Below are positions 43,301 to 52,575 of a DNA stretch of 64,000 bases, piece by piece. The translations under genes and the position numbers were made by a program. Below the pieces are notes generated by a model. That model worked only from the letters and a program-made list of their open reading frames with translations. It searched no databases and had not been told where the DNA came from. Source of the DNA: a virus; IMG/VR virus record IMGVR_UViG_3300034417_000033, positions 1 to 64,000 of that record, one strand, 5' to 3'. Each line of letters starts with the position of its first letter. The stretch's first letter is position 1.

Positions 43301-44403
43301 GCCATGCGTATTAAGCCGGGCCTGTAAGAATTAGGGGCAATTTGAGTTAAGACCATATGTCTGTGCCCTGATTTGTTGGACGATATGTGGAACCACGGAT
43401 TTCTTCCGCCGTATTCCAATATCATTTGATCGCAGTTGATGTCAGCTTTTATTTCCTGTGCTCTGTCCCAAATTTGTTGGGCATTAAATCCGGGGAATTG
43501 TATATCGCTTGCTTGTCCCTTGTTGTGCTGACTAGATCCAGATTTTTGGCGATAGCACGAAGTGATTAAAAAGTTTCCGTATTTTGCTCTTACTGCCTCT
43601 AATACAACATTTGCATGATAACATAAATTACTAAGCAATTGCTTTTGCGTTAGTCCTACGATTGCAACAGTGTCACCAAACTCGTATGTACTAACTGCGG
43701 TTTTTATTGTTAGGTCAGCTAAGGTATAATTTGTAGATAACTGAAACGAATTTGCAAATTGTGAAAAACTTGCGTATGGTTGCCCAGTACCTGGGTTAAC
43801 TGCTGCTTGCCACGTAAAGTTATCTGGCAAGGCGTCAACGTCTGCGCAAGTGTGTGGCGGAGCAGGCGGTTGTTCTGGAGGTGCATCATCTTTCTCTATG
43901 GGCTCAGGAACTTCTACACTGCCAGGTGGAGTAACTGGAGGATCAGATGGATCTTCTGCGCTAGTCTCTTCATCGTCGTGCATTGTAGTGTGGTATTCAA
44001 ACTCAGTAGTCTGCATTGTTGCGCCAGGTGGAGGAATAACTAAAGGTGTGCTACTAACAGGACTAACAAATGCAGAATATTTGGGCGTGTTGTCTACCAT
44101 GTAAGATGTACCGCCTCCGCTGTTCACAAAAACATTTGGCGAGCCTGCCAAAGCAAACGAGCCATCTGTTTCTGGACAACTAGTGTAACTAGCACCTAAG
44201 TAATTAACAAACACATTACTAGAACCTTTCTGTAAGGTACTATCGTGACAACTTTGTCCCTTACAGTGTGTGGGCCATAAATCTGTTTCTCGATGTACGC
44301 CAATGTTATTTGCAAAGACGTTCGAGCTGGCTTGCACGTTTCCACGAGCTGGCCAACCGTCATGTTCTGTATCTACATCGCCGAGTCGAGTAATTTTTGG
44401 CAA
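43297..44403 (-). CDS. PAAR-like spike protein fused to a peptidase M15-type domain
   Basis: The 368-residue protein has an N-terminal PAAR-like region (residues 1-100) with repeated SSNVF(V/A)N and metal-type His/Cys (TEHDGWPARGN; THCKGQSCHD), expected to cap the tail spike. A Pro/Glu/Asp-rich linker follows (about 110-190). The C-terminal domain (about 250-368) matches D-Ala-D-Ala carboxypeptidase/peptidase M15: SCYRQKSGSSQHNKGQASDI with zinc ligands His293 and Asp300, and NPWFHIS with His339. This would be a tail-tip enzyme that cuts peptidoglycan during entry. The start is TTG 44403, overlapping the upstream stop; the MPKITRLGD start fits PAAR proteins. Confidence 0.83.
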   Translation of the reverse strand: MPKITRLGDVDTEHDGWPARGNVQASSNVFANNIGVHRETDLWPTHCKGQSCHDSTLQKGSSNVFVNYLGASYTSCPETDGSFALAGSPNVFVNSGGGTSYMVDNTPKYSAFVSPVSSTPLVIPPPGATMQTTEFEYHTTMHDDEETSAEDPSDPPVTPPGSVEVPEPIEKDDAPPEQPPAPPHTCADVDALPDNFTWQAAVNPGTGQPYASFSQFANSFQLSTNYTLADLTIKTAVSTYEFGDTVAIVGLTQKQLLSNLCYHANVVLEAVRAKYGNFLITSCYRQKSGSSQHNKGQASDIQFPGFNAQQIWDRAQEIKADINCDQMILEYGGRNPWFHISSNKSGHRHMVLTQIAPNSYRPGLIRMA

Positions 44404-44721
44404 TTAAGTGATAATTCCTGGTTTAGTAACAAGTACAATTTTAGAAATGCTGCGCTCGTAATCAGCTTGCAATTCTTTTGGCAGCAAGAAGTATGTAACA
44501 ATGCTTGATCTACTAATAGGTAAATCTGCTTCGCCAGCACTAAACAATGGCCAGTGGCCTAATTGTATTCCTGCTTCACCTTGCATTAAAGTCTTAGGGC
44601 TTTGTAAAATTAAGTCTGTTCTATCAACAGAAACAATCTTTGCAAAAATTTCATCGCCAGTAAATAACTTGAATCCGAAAATTTTGCCTTCTTCTAACAT
44701 CATATTTTTATCTTGCAGCAT
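44404..44721 (-). CDS. Conserved T4-type phage small protein
   Basis: This 105-residue protein has an SH3/Lsm-like barrel pattern (GFKLFTGDEIFAKIVSVDRTDLILQSP) followed by GIQLGHWPLFS and ISRSSIVTYFLLPKELQADY. I recall the sequence type from T4-like phages; its function is unknown. It is coupled by TAATG to glutaredoxin upstream. Confidence 0.7.
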   Translation of the reverse strand: MLQDKNMMLEEGKIFGFKLFTGDEIFAKIVSVDRTDLILQSPKTLMQGEAGIQLGHWPLFSAGEADLPISRSSIVTYFLLPKELQADYERSISKIVLVTKPGIIT

Positions 44722-44945
44722 TACATATTTACCTTTTTAACAAGTTCGGGATATCCACCAACGTATTCATCATTTATAAAAATTTGTGGAACTGATCGAA
44801 CTGGAACTGGACAAATATCCATTAACTGCTCTCTTGTAAGATCAACCCCTACTTTTTTATATTGAAAGGAGACACCTTTCATTTCACATAATTTTTTTGC
44901 TTGTTCGCAAAACGTACAATTATCTTTACCATAAATTACTACCAT
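44721..44945 (-). CDS. nrdC: Glutaredoxin
   Basis: This 74-residue protein has the thioredoxin fold. The active site CTFC is at residues 10-13, followed by cis-proline SVPQIFI and GGYPEL, both glutaredoxin features. It supplies electrons to ribonucleotide reductase, whose genes are just upstream. The order NrdA-NrdB-(small gene)-glutaredoxin is a typical phage RNR group. Confidence 0.92.
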   Translation of the reverse strand: MVVIYGKDNCTFCEQAKKLCEMKGVSFQYKKVGVDLTREQLMDICPVPVRSVPQIFINDEYVGGYPELVKKVNM

Positions 44946-44956
44946 TAATTTTCTCC

Positions 44957-45175
44957 TTATACATTTCTAAATTTTACGGGTGTTACGTGGCACATTTTTA
45001 TCTGACCAGCTTCAAACATTGCTTGCGATGCTGTCATTTCAGCATCAGAAACACAAAACTGCCAAGTGTTAGATACTGGTTGATGCACAAATGTTAAACA
45101 TAAAACTTGCCCATCAGATAAAGGCAACAATATTTGTTTTGACGGTTTAATATTCCCACGGTTATGTTCTTCCAT
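44957..45175 (-). CDS. Small hypothetical protein in the RNR group
   Basis: This 72-residue beta-rich protein (KQILLPLSDGQVLCLTFVHQ; NTWQFCVSDAEMTAS) has an AGGAGG Shine-Dalgarno. Lying between NrdB and glutaredoxin, it may be linked to RNR function (inference), but no motif supports this. Confidence 0.65.
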   Translation of the reverse strand: MEEHNRGNIKPSKQILLPLSDGQVLCLTFVHQPVSNTWQFCVSDAEMTASQAMFEAGQIKMCHVTPVKFRNV

Positions 45176-45184
45176 ACTACCTCC

Positions 45185-46285
45185 TCAGAGATCAGGTAAT
45201 TCATCAGAGTCGATGTCCCCTGACATAACTCCTATTACATAGTTTGTAGATTCACTTTCTTGTAACGCGGTTTGTTTTTTATTAATATTTAAATGTCTGT
45301 TAAACCAAGGGATAGGCGATGTTTTGGGATGATCATTTAAATACTTGATGCCAATGTCTTTTAGTTTTGTAAACGCAGTCCAATCGACAAAGTCACGCAA
45401 AATGTTTTCATTCAATCCAATCACAACACCTTTTTGGAACAAATAGTTTGCCCAAGATTTTTCTTCTTCAATTACAGACAAGTACATTTGGTATACTTCT
45501 TCCGCACACTCTTTTTCTAAGTTAGCAAAGTCAGCATCGTCTTTAGTAACGTTATTTATAAGCCAAGCAGTCCATTCAGTGTGTAATAGCTCATCTTGTA
45601 AGATCAAACTAATGATATTACCGTTACCAATAAAGATTTTGTTTTCTACCATAGCAAGGCTTGTCGCAAACGAAACCATAAAACGCAATGCTTCAAGAGC
45701 ATAGCTTGCATGTAATGCTAACCAAATTGCTTTCTTATGTTCGTATGTATCTACAGCAATACCTACTTCTACTTTACAGTTAAGCAAATGCAAAGCATCG
45801 TAATACTCACCGATGTTTGCTGCCATCGACACAATTTCTTGTGTGTCGTGGATAGAATCAAACACATCTTTTGGCACGCCATAAATATTTCTAATAATGT
45901 GACTGTACGACTTAGAGTGAATGTTGCTTTCAAACATTGACCAGATAGAAACAAGTGATTCTAATTCTGGAACTGAACAAACAGGTGTAAATATTTGTGA
46001 TGGTGCTTTACCTTGCACAGAATCCAATGCTGTTTGTCTTAACAAGTTAGCAGTGAACATGTGCTTGATTGCGTCTGATGCTTCTTTAAAATCAATTTTA
46101 TCTTTTGTTAAACTAACTTCTTCTGGAACCCAAAAGAAGCCACGTTGCATTTCTTCAAACCTTGCAAGTTTAGGATAACGATATTCTTCGAAACGCTGAA
46201 CCGTTACCGGTCCGGCTGGATCTAGAAACATTTTCCTATTCAAGTAGTTTGTTGGTGTAGCTAAATTATATTGGTACTTACTCAT
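45185..46285 (-). CDS. nrdB: Ribonucleotide reductase class Ia, small subunit NrdB
   Basis: This 366-residue protein holds the diiron-tyrosyl radical site. Family features: FKEASDAIKHMFTANLLRQT, the second iron-binding helices around IHDTQEIVSMAANIGEYYD and ILQDELLHTEWTAWLI, and a C-terminal tail ending DSDELPDL that docks to NrdA. ATG 46285 forms an ATGA overlap with nrdA. The length is normal. It provides deoxynucleotides for phage DNA synthesis. Confidence 0.95.
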   Translation of the reverse strand: MSKYQYNLATPTNYLNRKMFLDPAGPVTVQRFEEYRYPKLARFEEMQRGFFWVPEEVSLTKDKIDFKEASDAIKHMFTANLLRQTALDSVQGKAPSQIFTPVCSVPELESLVSIWSMFESNIHSKSYSHIIRNIYGVPKDVFDSIHDTQEIVSMAANIGEYYDALHLLNCKVEVGIAVDTYEHKKAIWLALHASYALEALRFMVSFATSLAMVENKIFIGNGNIISLILQDELLHTEWTAWLINNVTKDDADFANLEKECAEEVYQMYLSVIEEEKSWANYLFQKGVVIGLNENILRDFVDWTAFTKLKDIGIKYLNDHPKTSPIPWFNRHLNINKKQTALQESESTNYVIGVMSGDIDSDELPDL

Positions 46286-48588
46286 AAAACACACGCCTCA
46301 CATTGTTCTTCATCTTCAAATTGTTCTAACACTGTGCTTACTACTGCATCAGCTTCTTTTGCCCCTGACTTGTTAATTAAAGAATAGTACATTGTCTTTA
46401 ATCCCCACTTGTGTGCCAACATCAAGTTCTTAGCAATAAGTGTTGCTGGAACTTTTCTTTCTGGGAAGAAAGCAGGGTTGTAAAATGTATTAGTGCTCAA
46501 GCTCTGATCTACATACGCTGCAATTACTGCTGCTGTTTTTAAATAACTAGAGCAGTCCATTTGTTCCCACATAAGTTGATAACGGTTTTTCAAACGTCTA
46601 TACTCTGGAACAACTTGTACAAAACTACCTGCTTTAGATTCTTTAACGGAAATCAATTCCATTGGCATCTCAATTCCGTTTGTAGAATTTAATACCACTG
46701 ACGAACTTTCAACTGGAGCAACAGCCATCAATGTTGCATTACGGATACCATACGTTAACAACATTTTACGCAAGGGTTCCCAATCCATCGACGGTGTAAA
46801 GTCAGCAAGTTCATTAACACCTTTGGATCTACGTTCCCATGGGAACACACCTTTGCCATAATACGTGTCTGCGCTGTTTTTACATGCGCCACGTTCTTTA
46901 GCAAGTTCGACACTCATTTCTGTTAAGTAGTATGCTTGGTGTTCCATCCATTTCTTAACTTCTGCCAAACTGTCTTTTTCGCCATATTTAAAATTACGAC
47001 GTGCATGCCAGTATGCAAGGTTTGTGATACCGATGCCAAGCGGCTCAAATTCCAAATTAGCCAATTGGCTTTGCACTGACAAGAAGTCCTGATAGCTAAG
47101 TAAGTTACTCAGGCTACGCACAAGGATACGACATGCTTTACGCATTTCTGCTGGATTACGGAACGAACCCCAGTTAATAGAACCAAGTGTACACAGTGCA
47201 ATTCTTCCTTTAATATCTTCAATACGTTGGAAGGGAATTGTTGGCAACAGGATTTCTTGGCACAGGTTAGATTGATAAATTGGGTTAACCATTGTATCAA
47301 ACGGTCCTTGATTAATAACGTTATCTACGTTAACAAGATAAATTCTGCCTGTGTCAGTTCGTTCTTTAAGAATTCCTTGTTTGAAGATTTCTTCTGCAGG
47401 AATAACTTTTTTCTTAATGCCTTTCTTGTGTTCGTACTCTTCATACAATTTGTCAAACTGTTCTGTGTTGCGATAGAACGCTTCGTACAAATCTGGAACT
47501 TCGCTTGGATCAAACAAAGTGATGTTTTCTTTGTTTTTAAATCTGCGCCAAAAGAACGCGCTAAGTACAACAGAATAATCCATTTGTCTTACACGAGTTT
47601 CTTCTGTACCCTGGTTGTTCTTTAAAACAATCAAGTCTTCAAACTGTAAGTGCCAAATAGGGAACGTAACTGTACAGCTTGCGTTACGAATACCGCCTTG
47701 CGAGCACGAACGTAAATCACCAAACCATTTCTTTAAGAACGGAATGAGACCTGTGTGTTTAATTTCGCCATTTCTAATAGGAGATCCAACTGGACGAATG
47801 CGACCAATCTCAAGACCAATACCAGCACGTTTAGAAGCATACTTAGCCATCATCTCGCCAGAAGCAAAGATGGAATCAAGTGTGTCATCAGACGAAATTA
47901 ATACGCAAGACGAAAACTGCTTAGTTGTTGTTCCAAGGCCTGCCAATACTGGTGTTGCAAGTGTAAACTGGCCTGCGCTTGCGCATTCATAATACTCTTT
48001 TACTAATTTTAATCTCAGGTCTTTAGATTCATTGTGAAACGCTGTTGCTGCCGCTAGTGCATAACGAACTTGTGGCGTTTCATAAATTTGACCAGTTGCT
48101 CTATTTTGCACAAGATATTTTTCTGCAAACTGTGCAATAGCAGCGTATGTGTAATCTTCATCTTTAGAGTGATCAATAAAGAGATCAATTATTCCCCATT
48201 CGTCTTCTGTGTACCAATCTAACAATTCTGATGTATATACACCAGCAGCCACATTCGTGTTTACAATGTCAAATAGTTTTGGGGGCGTGTACGTCCCATA
48301 CACTTCTTTTCTGAGCATAGACACTTTTTGTCTGCCAGCCACATACTGGTAGTTAGTGTTGTTTATTTCTGGATTTTCTGTCTCGTCAATCAAATCAACC
48401 ATCGCCTTTAACAAAAGCTCATCGATAGTTTTTGTGCTCATCCCTGTATGGATTTCGATTTGTGATTTAATTTCAATCATTGAAGGACTTACACCTTCAA
48501 TACCTCGACAAGCGTTTGCTACTTGACGTTGTATTTTAGAAATATCGAGAGGTACCCGTTCACCGTTTCTTTTAACGACTGTAATCAT
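46282..48588 (-). CDS. nrdA: Ribonucleotide reductase class Ia, large subunit NrdA
   Basis: This 768-residue protein is full length. It has an N-terminal ATP cone (MITVVKRNGERVPLDISKI), active-site segments FSSCVLISSDDTLDS, the radical-site region NLCQEILLPT and a C-terminal redox pair CEAC at DEEQCEACVL, which accepts electrons from the glutaredoxin. No intron or inserted endonuclease is present. The N-terminal cone suggests the usual ATP/dATP control. It is the first gene of the RNR group; no clear promoter is visible just upstream. Confidence 0.96.
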   Translation of the reverse strand: MITVVKRNGERVPLDISKIQRQVANACRGIEGVSPSMIEIKSQIEIHTGMSTKTIDELLLKAMVDLIDETENPEINNTNYQYVAGRQKVSMLRKEVYGTYTPPKLFDIVNTNVAAGVYTSELLDWYTEDEWGIIDLFIDHSKDEDYTYAAIAQFAEKYLVQNRATGQIYETPQVRYALAAATAFHNESKDLRLKLVKEYYECASAGQFTLATPVLAGLGTTTKQFSSCVLISSDDTLDSIFASGEMMAKYASKRAGIGLEIGRIRPVGSPIRNGEIKHTGLIPFLKKWFGDLRSCSQGGIRNASCTVTFPIWHLQFEDLIVLKNNQGTEETRVRQMDYSVVLSAFFWRRFKNKENITLFDPSEVPDLYEAFYRNTEQFDKLYEEYEHKKGIKKKVIPAEEIFKQGILKERTDTGRIYLVNVDNVINQGPFDTMVNPIYQSNLCQEILLPTIPFQRIEDIKGRIALCTLGSINWGSFRNPAEMRKACRILVRSLSNLLSYQDFLSVQSQLANLEFEPLGIGITNLAYWHARRNFKYGEKDSLAEVKKWMEHQAYYLTEMSVELAKERGACKNSADTYYGKGVFPWERRSKGVNELADFTPSMDWEPLRKMLLTYGIRNATLMAVAPVESSSVVLNSTNGIEMPMELISVKESKAGSFVQVVPEYRRLKNRYQLMWEQMDCSSYLKTAAVIAAYVDQSLSTNTFYNPAFFPERKVPATLIAKNLMLAHKWGLKTMYYSLINKSGAKEADAVVSTVLEQFEDEEQCEACVL

Positions 48589-48616
48589 GTATTGTTTACC
48601 TTATTATTATTATATG

Positions 48617-49066
48617 TTAGACTATTTTGGTAACTTCTTTTGTAAAAATTTCCACAGTCTTAATATCTTTTTTGATTTTTTCTAAAGTGGCGATGTCGCC
48701 ATGATAGTAATTGATAACGTATTTATTATCAAAAACTACAACCAGATAGCGATCCTGGTTATCATCTATCAAGTGAAGATGCAGCTTTTCTCTCTCCACA
48801 TCTGCTAAAATTACATACAGTGTATGGAAGATTAGTAGTGCCGCAGTGTTCTTACAGAACAAACTATCTATTAAAATTTCCCAAGGCGTAGGCCAAGTTT
48901 GCGGAGTATAAAAATCTATAGACCTTGCCCCCATCGGGAAAGATCTAAAGAAATTTGCGGTTTGTTGTAATTGGTCTATCTGTGGGAGATTAGAAAGTTC
49001 TTTTCTTAGGTCTCTCCATAATACTATTCTTTTATCTACAGGAGTATTATTCCAATCAATTATCAT
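48617..49066 (-). CDS. Hypothetical phage protein
   Basis: This 149-residue protein has DWNNTPVDKRIVLWRDLRKEL, FFRSFPMGARSIDFYTPQTWP and TPWEILIDSLFCKN near the N-terminus. These Trp/Pro-rich blocks include a PWEI segment that could be compared with the PWEY family. It overlaps the tail-fibre gene upstream by 11 bases, so it may be virion-linked. The function is unknown. Confidence 0.65.
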   Translation of the reverse strand: MIIDWNNTPVDKRIVLWRDLRKELSNLPQIDQLQQTANFFRSFPMGARSIDFYTPQTWPTPWEILIDSLFCKNTAALLIFHTLYVILADVEREKLHLHLIDDNQDRYLVVVFDNKYVINYYHGDIATLEKIKKDIKTVEIFTKEVTKIV

Positions 49067-50924
49067 CGAAACTTTTCCATCTGCGAGCGATGACTTTCAT
49101 AATTACAGGAGCGCCAAACTGATGTCTGTACATTACTGATACTACTTTAGTCACAGCATCGTATGAAGTTGAAAATTCAACATCAGGAGCAGTTGGACTA
49201 TCTGTGTTTAACACAGTGTTGTTTCTAATTTCAACTGACTGATCCGACAACGTAGACTCTGACCCAACAATTAACGGGTTACAAACAACAGTCAACTTTC
49301 CAGCTTGTTGGAAATCTGGGCCGGAGTGCAAGCTGTATTCCATAAACTGTATGTCCGAAACAATTATTGAATATTCTAATGGTAAAGAACTAGAGTCTGA
49401 CTGTGCAGGATTTTGAACTTTTGTAAATATTGCCGATGCTGGCAGTTCATAAGTATACACTGCGTCATACAGTGTGTCTGGAGATACACCAGCAGTTGTT
49501 AATTCAGTAATAATCTCTACGTTTTGCTTTGTTGTAACATACCCTTTGTCGTAATTACTCAAGGAGTTAATTAATGCAGCAACGTTGGACGATTGTCTAG
49601 GTGTTGTTAAGAATAAAAACCCATTAATCATTTTGTTTCCGAACGGATTCAAATTGAAGTTATCTGGATTCCCTAAAGTTCCAGAACCAAAACTGTCAAG
49701 TTTAGGGTTTGTTATAGTATCAGCGCCTGACAATGCCGCTGTGTTCATATAGTTAATAAGGAATTCAAGTCTACCATCTATTGCAGCAGAAGTGTCATCC
49801 GGGCCAGACAGCGATGTGTTACTTTCAGGATATTGTGATCCGCCAACACTGTCGCCCAAACCAACATCATATATAAAAGAATACAACGAGTTCGATAGTG
49901 GTGCTTGTATTACAACTGTTGCAGTTGTATACCCAGACCCAGTGTTTACAGGTGTAAATCCAGTTACAAACCCAGTGTTTAAATCTACTATCGCAGTAAA
50001 TTTTGCGTTGATGCCGTTGCCCACAATAGTAACTTCTGGAGAGCCGCCATAATATGCGCCTGGCGTCAATAGTGTTATGGATTGAATTGATCCAGAAACA
50101 ATGTTAGCCGTTGCAGTTGCAGTTATAGCAGACTGGGTTGGAGCAGTCAACTCCACCACAGTATTAATGTCGTATCCAGTACCAGGATTATTGATTGTGA
50201 ATCCAATTACGCGACCTTCACCATCAGATGAAATAATTGCTGTTGCAGATGCACCTGACCCTGGAATTGGGCCGCCGCCATAGTTAGAAATAGTAACGCT
50301 AGGAGGAACAAGATATCCCAACCCAGCGTTGTCAATAATAAACCCTGTAATAGCGCCGGCCGTTACAACTGGAGTTACCTCTGCTTGTGTTTCAACAGTT
50401 TCTGTCCAATCGTATGTTATTAGCGTGCCTGGTCTAAAATCTTCGTAGGCTGAAGTTCCGTGACGAGCGCCATACTCAACAGATGCTAACACTACGTCGT
50501 TTAAATCTCTAAGAATAGTAATGTTTTGCTCTAATGCTGTTACCACATCTCTATTCTGTGGGTCAACAAACACAGAAGATGGAATTAAACCTAATTGCTG
50601 AAGAAGATCAGATTCGTTTGCTTTGGTGTTCACGTCTTGAATAAGTTGCACTGCATTGTACAGACGTCTTTTCTTAGTAACGAACTGGAGTATTTTGTAG
50701 TTGATAATGCCCTGAACAATGTTCTGTCCATTAAGAACTTGTCCCTGGAATAATTCAATACCAGAGATTGCATCTTGTGCATCAAGACCGATGAAGAGTT
50801 GCTTAGTATCAAGACACCAGCCAAGTTCACCTGGCTCTAAAGGTTGTGGGAGATTTACTCTATTACCACGACGGTTTTGTATTCTTGCTACGACAATTTT
50901 ACTAGAAGAAAAATCAGTTGCCAT
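49056..50924 (-). CDS. Tail-fibre or baseplate-type structural protein
   Basis: This 622-residue protein begins with a segment resembling the Mtd/tail-fibre N-terminal module: QNRRGNRVNLPQPLEPGELG followed by WCLDTKQLFIG. Four tandem repeats at about residues 185-340 have the form GxVxGFxxxNxGxGYxxxPxVxI (VTAGAITGFIIDNAGLGYLV; GRVIGFTINNPGTGYDINT; and two more), a beta-stranded repeat common in T4-like virion proteins. It starts at ATG 50924 with an AGGGAC Shine-Dalgarno and a late-type promoter at 50950-50957, consistent with a late structural gene. The exact position in the virion is not decided by sequence. Confidence 0.8.
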   Translation of the reverse strand: MATDFSSSKIVVARIQNRRGNRVNLPQPLEPGELGWCLDTKQLFIGLDAQDAISGIELFQGQVLNGQNIVQGIINYKILQFVTKKRRLYNAVQLIQDVNTKANESDLLQQLGLIPSSVFVDPQNRDVVTALEQNITILRDLNDVVLASVEYGARHGTSAYEDFRPGTLITYDWTETVETQAEVTPVVTAGAITGFIIDNAGLGYLVPPSVTISNYGGGPIPGSGASATAIISSDGEGRVIGFTINNPGTGYDINTVVELTAPTQSAITATATANIVSGSIQSITLLTPGAYYGGSPEVTIVGNGINAKFTAIVDLNTGFVTGFTPVNTGSGYTTATVVIQAPLSNSLYSFIYDVGLGDSVGGSQYPESNTSLSGPDDTSAAIDGRLEFLINYMNTAALSGADTITNPKLDSFGSGTLGNPDNFNLNPFGNKMINGFLFLTTPRQSSNVAALINSLSNYDKGYVTTKQNVEIITELTTAGVSPDTLYDAVYTYELPASAIFTKVQNPAQSDSSSLPLEYSIIVSDIQFMEYSLHSGPDFQQAGKLTVVCNPLIVGSESTLSDQSVEIRNNTVLNTDSPTAPDVEFSTSYDAVTKVVSVMYRHQFGAPVIMKVIARRWKSFDDN

Positions 50925-50949
50925 TTAAATGTCCCTGTGTTGTATCTTA

Positions 50950-50957
50950 TATTTATG
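50950..50957 (-). promoter_or_regulatory. Late-type promoter before the tail-fibre-type gene
   Basis: CATAAATA on the minus strand, about 25 bases upstream of the ATG at 50924, with a normal leader and AGGGAC Shine-Dalgarno. It matches the NATAAATA form known for T4-like cyanophages. Confidence 0.62.
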
Positions 50958-50961
50958 ACTT

Positions 50962-51627
50962 TTATAAGGTGTTTTTATAATAATTGTAAACTCTTTCAAG
51001 CCACATATCTTTATACTTGTGGTATTCCGAGCCCTCAATGACAAATTCCTGGTATGCTCCTTCTCGGGACATCATCAAGATTACGCCAGTTTCAATGTTT
51101 GTGCCAAACAGCGCATTATGTGCTTCGCCATATGCACAAAGTTGCAGCTTGTAATCTTCAACCCACTCATCTTTTTTGGCGCGGCGGGCGTTTTTATAAT
51201 CTATAATGGCAGGCTTATGTTTCCATTTGCCAACCAAGTCAGTTGTACCTGCGAAAAGCTGGGGATAGTAGACTGTTGCCTCAATCCCCCAAATTTCCGT
51301 CACATGCTTAAGACCCTTTCGGATAATAGTATCAGCAAACATCTTCGATATTAACGGTCCAGTTCTCTCTGGTTTATCAAGCAAAAAGTTTTCTAAATTA
51401 GAATGAAGATGCGTTCCGATGTTTTGGGCTTCTTCTGTAATTCTTTTTGCTTCATCGTCGCCTACACGTTCCCTCCATTGGTCAAGAAAAGAAGTGTCTT
51501 TTCCATAAGAAAGAATTGTAGTGACTGAAGGTAATTTATATCCGTCTTGTGTATCGTAAAAGCGAATGCCGTTGTTCTCTATTCGCTCTAATTTTTTATA
51601 ATTGTATAAGTTGAGCATCTTATTCAT
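50962..51627 (-). CDS. PD-(D/E)XK exonuclease (MGME1/RecB-like)
   Basis: This 221-residue protein has the PD-(D/E)XK nuclease core: a basic YKLPSVTTILSYGKDT start, GTHLHSNLENFL, then GTTDLVGKWKHKPAIIDYKN with catalytic Asp and DYK, and the helix DYKLQLCAYGEA. This is the arrangement of MGME1-like and phage RecB-type exonucleases. It probably trims or recombines DNA. The sigma70 promoter at 51633-51661 places transcription at the start codon, so the mRNA is probably leaderless. Confidence 0.82.
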   Translation of the reverse strand: MNKMLNLYNYKKLERIENNGIRFYDTQDGYKLPSVTTILSYGKDTSFLDQWRERVGDDEAKRITEEAQNIGTHLHSNLENFLLDKPERTGPLISKMFADTIIRKGLKHVTEIWGIEATVYYPQLFAGTTDLVGKWKHKPAIIDYKNARRAKKDEWVEDYKLQLCAYGEAHNALFGTNIETGVILMMSREGAYQEFVIEGSEYHKYKDMWLERVYNYYKNTL

Positions 51628-51632
51628 ACCGT

Positions 51633-51661
51633 AGTATAGCTTAAGATGCTGGGTATGTCAA
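51633..51661 (-). promoter_or_regulatory. Sigma70-type promoter, leaderless arrangement
   Basis: TTGACA (51656-51661), 17 bases and TATACT (51633-51638) lie on the minus strand; only five bases separate the -10 from the ATG at 51627. Confidence 0.72.
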
Positions 51662-51673
51662 GTGTTTTCTACA

Positions 51674-52564
51674 TTACCACTTAACAGTCCACTGAAGTGT
51701 GGTTCCTGTCGATGGGTTTTCTGCAAGTGTAATGCTGTATCCCAAGTCAGTGAAATGCTTTTTAACATAATCTATTTGGTCTTGGATGATAGGGTCTTTA
51801 GAAGTCCCTGCAACAACATCGTAATAAGGATACGAATCAGGCTTAGCATCGTTGTTAAGATCCTGAGGTGTTGTCATTGGAGTATTTACGTCAACTGTTA
51901 CAGGAGATGTGTTTGTGTACAATTTTGTATACAACAAGCCAGTTTCAGTCGATAACACAATTCCCCAAAGTAATGGATCCATACCAAGGTCAACATCAGT
52001 GGATTGTACTACCCATCCAGTGTTTGCTTGAGTTCCCTCTGTTACATACACTGCTGCGTTCGGAACGTCAGTGTCGAGATTAAAATCAACTACTCTTGCC
52101 CAACCAAACTCACTAGCAGCGAAAAGGCCGTTTTGTTCAGGACGTGTTTGGTTCTTAACTAACACTCTATCCTGATCGACAGTTTGAATTCCGTCAATTA
52201 CAAGTAACCCGCCAGTTATAATATCTATATCAGCGGTAGTTGCAAGACGAACAGGAGTATGCCATGTAATGCCGGATGGTGACGGGGAAACCCAAACATC
52301 GCCTGCATTAGGATTAGCAGGAGATATTGTCTGAACATATACTGTCCCATTAACATTTGTTTTAGGAACTGCAACAGCAACCCAAGCATATGTAGCTGGT
52401 GTTGACGATGTCATATGTGGAACTAAAGTAGAACGCTTATGCAAGTCTATTTGCACTAAAATTGATTGTTGAATCGCACAAATCTCTTTAAAGATTACAG
52501 CATAATCTCTAGAGCTAATCTTAGCATCTGATGCGGGTAAAAAAGAACTTGAGTCGCAGGTCAT
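51674..52564 (-). CDS. Virion structural protein (tail/fibre type)
   Basis: This 296-residue protein has a block seen in phage fibre proteins: VRLATTADIDIITGGLLVID, then GIQTVDQDRVLVKNQTRPEQ and NGLFAAS. After that come VYVTEGTQANTGWVV and a C-terminal part with KKHFTDLGYSITLAE. It starts at ATG 52564 with a GGAAGA Shine-Dalgarno. It lies within the virion-gene block, so a tail-fibre or appendage protein is likely. The exact role is not determined. Confidence 0.75.
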   Translation of the reverse strand: MTCDSSSFLPASDAKISSRDYAVIFKEICAIQQSILVQIDLHKRSTLVPHMTSSTPATYAWVAVAVPKTNVNGTVYVQTISPANPNAGDVWVSPSPSGITWHTPVRLATTADIDIITGGLLVIDGIQTVDQDRVLVKNQTRPEQNGLFAASEFGWARVVDFNLDTDVPNAAVYVTEGTQANTGWVVQSTDVDLGMDPLLWGIVLSTETGLLYTKLYTNTSPVTVDVNTPMTTPQDLNNDAKPDSYPYYDVVAGTSKDPIIQDQIDYVKKHFTDLGYSITLAENPSTGTTLQWTVKW

Positions 52565-52575
52565 TTATATCTTCC

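Noticed and set aside
46282-48588. Possible intron or homing endonuclease in nrdA
   Set aside because: The reading frame and conserved segments are continuous over the expected length, with no HNH or GIY-YIG insert.
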